A stretch of DNA of 64,000 bases from Rhyacichthys aspro (Eukaryota > Chordata > Actinopteri > Gobiiformes > Rhyacichthyidae). The notes beneath the pieces were generated by a model. The model ran no database searches. It saw only the letters and a list, made by a program, of their open reading frames with translations, and was not told the DNA's origin. Positions 61,421-64,000 of this stretch are shown piece by piece. The stretch is taken from contig CM072163.1 in assembly GCA_036850595.1 (NCBI GenBank), positions 3,830,595 through 3,894,594 of the forward strand. Reading direction: 5' to 3'. How positions within the stretch are numbered: position 1 is the first letter of the stretch; every line of letters begins with the position of its first letter. A program made the position numbers and the translations under genes.

Positions 61421-63989
61421 TGAAGGCACTCTGAATCGATTATTCAGTGGTTTCAAAAGAGAAAAGACAAACATGCAGTGGCAAACTGATCATCATGTGT
61501 AATCAGTTCACTGGTGTTTATCATTAAGCCATACGCATAATAAGACTCTGCCCTGAGGTGACATTTCTCCTATTTCACTTTAGACACTCATTAAAGAGGC
61601 AGAGTTAACTTTTTAATCAAAAACAAACCAAAACAAACAACCTTTTCGCTCTGTTTCAGATCAGTCAGCAGTATGTATAGTAGTAGTATGTCTTTGTCCA
61701 GAATCAAAGTCCTGCTCAAATCAGACTCAGTGCTTCAGTCGCACAAAAGACTGCAGTTGTCAAGTGTGATTTGGTAAAAAAAAAGAAGAAAAAAAAGGCT
61801 TTGCTTGTATCAGTTCTGCTTTGAAGCGTTGGGCTGATATGTGTTGAAAAACCCACATGTTAATGCGAGCAAAAGTTTCCAGTGAGAAGAGATAAAAAGC
61901 TGCTGAAACGATCCAAAACGCTGACCCCTCCCTCTCTTTCTCAGTCTTCCAGGGACACAGTATCAGCACAGTTTGTCGAACCAGCAAGAAATCATGAGCC
62001 GTGTGTTGTAATCCAATTTGTCCAAATGAGCACAGCTGATAAAAACACACAGACGACACAATGGAAGTCGCAAAACACGGAAAATTGTGGTTCAGTTCAG
62101 ATTATTTTGAATGATATATAAATGAATGATGATAAGAAGAAGGTGCAATGTACAGAAAATCATCACTGTAGCTGTAGCCTTAAAGCAGCCTCACATTTCA
62201 ATAGTAAATGATAAATTAAGGACAACTGTTTTGCTGCTAAGCTTCTTAATCTTCTGATTTGAGTGAAAAAGAGATGGTTCTTTGTTACGCTAACTGCCCT
62301 GTATTACACCATTTTGCTCATTTGTTTACATAGGAATAAAAATACAGTAAAAATATATAAGTGGTAGTGTTAAATACCAGAGTAAACCTGTATTTGAATT
62401 TAAAGAAGTTAAAAGGGATGGAGCAGAAAACAGTGACTGTGGAGCTCTACTGAACCTGGTCAAGCTTGGACTTTAGCAGGAAGTGTACATCCATCCATCA
62501 CAGTAAATGAAATGTGGATAGAGTGCATGTTAATGATGTATATGCACCGACCTACCATTAAAATGCACTAAAGGTCTGTCAGTTGAAAAATGACCCATTT
62601 CCACATGTATCACAGCGTTGTAGAGCTGCTCGACTGGTTTCGTTCAGTCATGTTATTACCTGGACAATTTGTCCCTATGGCCCCGAGTGCAGTTAATGAC
62701 TTGTGGTGTACTTCTGGCCCTGCTTGTCGCCCCTCCAGCGCAAATACACTTTTGCTCTGTCCAGCTCTGCTTTGGGTCTCCACATGTCTTTTTTATGCCA
62801 ACAATTGACTGTCTTCTTTTAAAATACTGCACCCCGTGAGTATTTTCACTACGTTTTATCTGTAATATGTTGTAGAAATAAAAAATGTCCCATTGCGGTT
62901 GTCGCTTGCTGCTAGAGTCCACAAAAGGGAGGTGAGCTGGTTTACCCAGAACGAGGATGTTGATCTCAGCTGCTGTAATGGCTCCAGGCCATTAACCCTC
63001 CCTGTCATTTGTAATGACATGTGTTTTTGAACCAGGAAAATGGCCGTGGCCACATAACTTATTCTGAAAACTCCCCACGCTGCCAGCTTTTGGAATAGAG
63101 CTGTGCCATTTCCCTGTCTGCTCCATTTCCATCACAGCAATTAGATTTTACAATAAACCCCCCTTTTCTTCTGACGTCCATTCAGTCCTGGTCCAGTTCA
63201 TTTCATTAAAACGAGCAGTATTTTACTGTAATACATGTAAATGACAGTTTCTTTGCTAATTGATGCAACTTAAGTGTGCCATTTAGAAAGAAGGCTTTAC
63301 ATTTCTTTGATGTCAGCATCAGCTTTAGTCTCAGGGACCAATATTAATGTGGTCACCACAGTCAAGGATGATTAGAAAAGCTTTTAGTTCAGAAACAGGA
63401 ATGTTTTTTTCAAATTGAATGGATGATACAAATGCAACCTTTAAACATACTGTGTCTACATGAAGATTATAAAACAAAAGTGAATGGTTACATAAATTGA
63501 CTAAAAATACTACAGTTAATACAATTATAATGACTCACAAACCAAATGCAAACAATGCACTTTTTATTTACCTTTTACTCAAACAATTTGATGATGTTCT
63601 TCTTCTTTACATTCACAAAAAACACACACTCACATTAATTTAAAAACATTACAGAAACCACTGGTCGTCCAACACTTGAATGAGAAGATATCCACTCCTT
63701 ATTCGACCCAAATCTTTACAAGACAAGAGTGCATCTCAAAATCCCACAAGAAAACCTTGCTCTGAACCGGTACGGGACACTTCTCAGCTCCTTCTGACCT
63801 TTGAAAAACCAAACATGATGGACAAACATGAACAGCACACACAGACACAACCATTCCCCGGTGAAGAGTGTTTAAGGCCCGTGTTGTTGTCATCTCTTTG
63901 CTCGGACCCTGCCGTGTGTCCAGTTCTCTTTCTGCCGTCCCGCTCCACTGATCTGAGAAGTGTTTGCTGATATCATGTTTTCTCTGCAG

Positions 63990-64000
63990 CCACACAGGTC
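63990..64000 (+). CDS. tsnare1: tsnare1 second coding exon, first 11 bases (cut by window end)
   Basis: A pyrimidine-rich acceptor (TTTTCTCTGCAG) ends at 63989, preceded by a branch-point-like TGCTGAT at 63965-63971. Joining to the donor at 52957 completes GCC (Ala), then ACA CAG GTC, so the protein continues A-T-Q-V with no stop. The phase agreement supports a real exon, but only 11 bases are visible. Confidence 0.6.

Larger units (their letters stand above)
52957..63989 (+). other. tsnare1: tsnare1 intron (11 kb)
   Basis: The intron runs from the GTGAGA donor to the TCTCTGCAG acceptor. It contains an ATTT-rich simple repeat at its 5' end, short GT and CA tracts near 55.9 and 56.1 kb, the third 21 bp minisatellite array (59.9-60.6 kb) and CpG-rich islands near 57.3, 58.2, 59.5 and 61.3 kb. 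I found no convincing internal coding exon on either strand. Confidence 0.7.

Overview
The window looks like nuclear DNA of a ray-finned (teleost) fish. It is AT-rich and almost entirely non-coding. It carries fish-type SINE-like copies, an old Gypsy-type LTR element, small inverted-repeat elements, minisatellites and many microsatellites. Only one protein-coding gene is recognised with confidence: the start of tsnare1 (t-SNARE domain-containing protein 1), on the + strand. Its first coding exon is at 52872-52956. The next exon begins at 63990 and runs off the window, in a compatible reading phase, after an 11 kb intron.

Layout. 1-21.7 kb is gene-empty, with degenerate SINE-like copies (2.9, 5.8, 7.3, 14.8 kb), two sharp hairpin-forming palindromes (8.4, 13.1 kb), a diverged 90 bp repeat pair (10.7 and 12.5 kb) and CpG-rich islands of complex sequence that may be conserved regulatory elements. 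At 21.7-22.05 kb lies a CpG-dense block with a TATA-like box and a minus-strand splice donor, a possible minus-strand first exon. A decayed LTR retrotransposon (about 22.05-23.85 kb) with a SCAN/capsid-like gag remnant sits directly against it. At 27.8-28.7 kb is a TGTCAAACTC-ended element holding a 21 bp minisatellite. At 33.7-33.85 kb there is a promoter-like cluster (ZNF143-type motif, two E-boxes, a + strand splice donor), a candidate distal start for tsnare1. A second, much larger array of the same 21 bp family fills a different inverted-repeat element at 35.6-37.1 kb. 37-52.8 kb is gene-empty with further CpG-rich islands (40.9, 42.2-42.8, 47.4-47.8, 51.1-51.7 kb) and a MITE at 49.3 kb. 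52.8-64 kb is the start of tsnare1; its intron holds a third 21 bp array (59.9-60.6 kb) and more CpG-rich islands.

The most unusual feature is the shared 21 bp minisatellite. It occurs in three arrays with different higher-order periods (63, 42 and 105 bp). It is inverted relative to otherwise co-linear flanks in two of them, and its A/T tracts are spaced to match two DNA helical turns. Nearly all open frames of 60-145 codons here look like chance or CpG-island by-products. Family assignments rest on reading the sequence by eye; no alignments or database searches were run.
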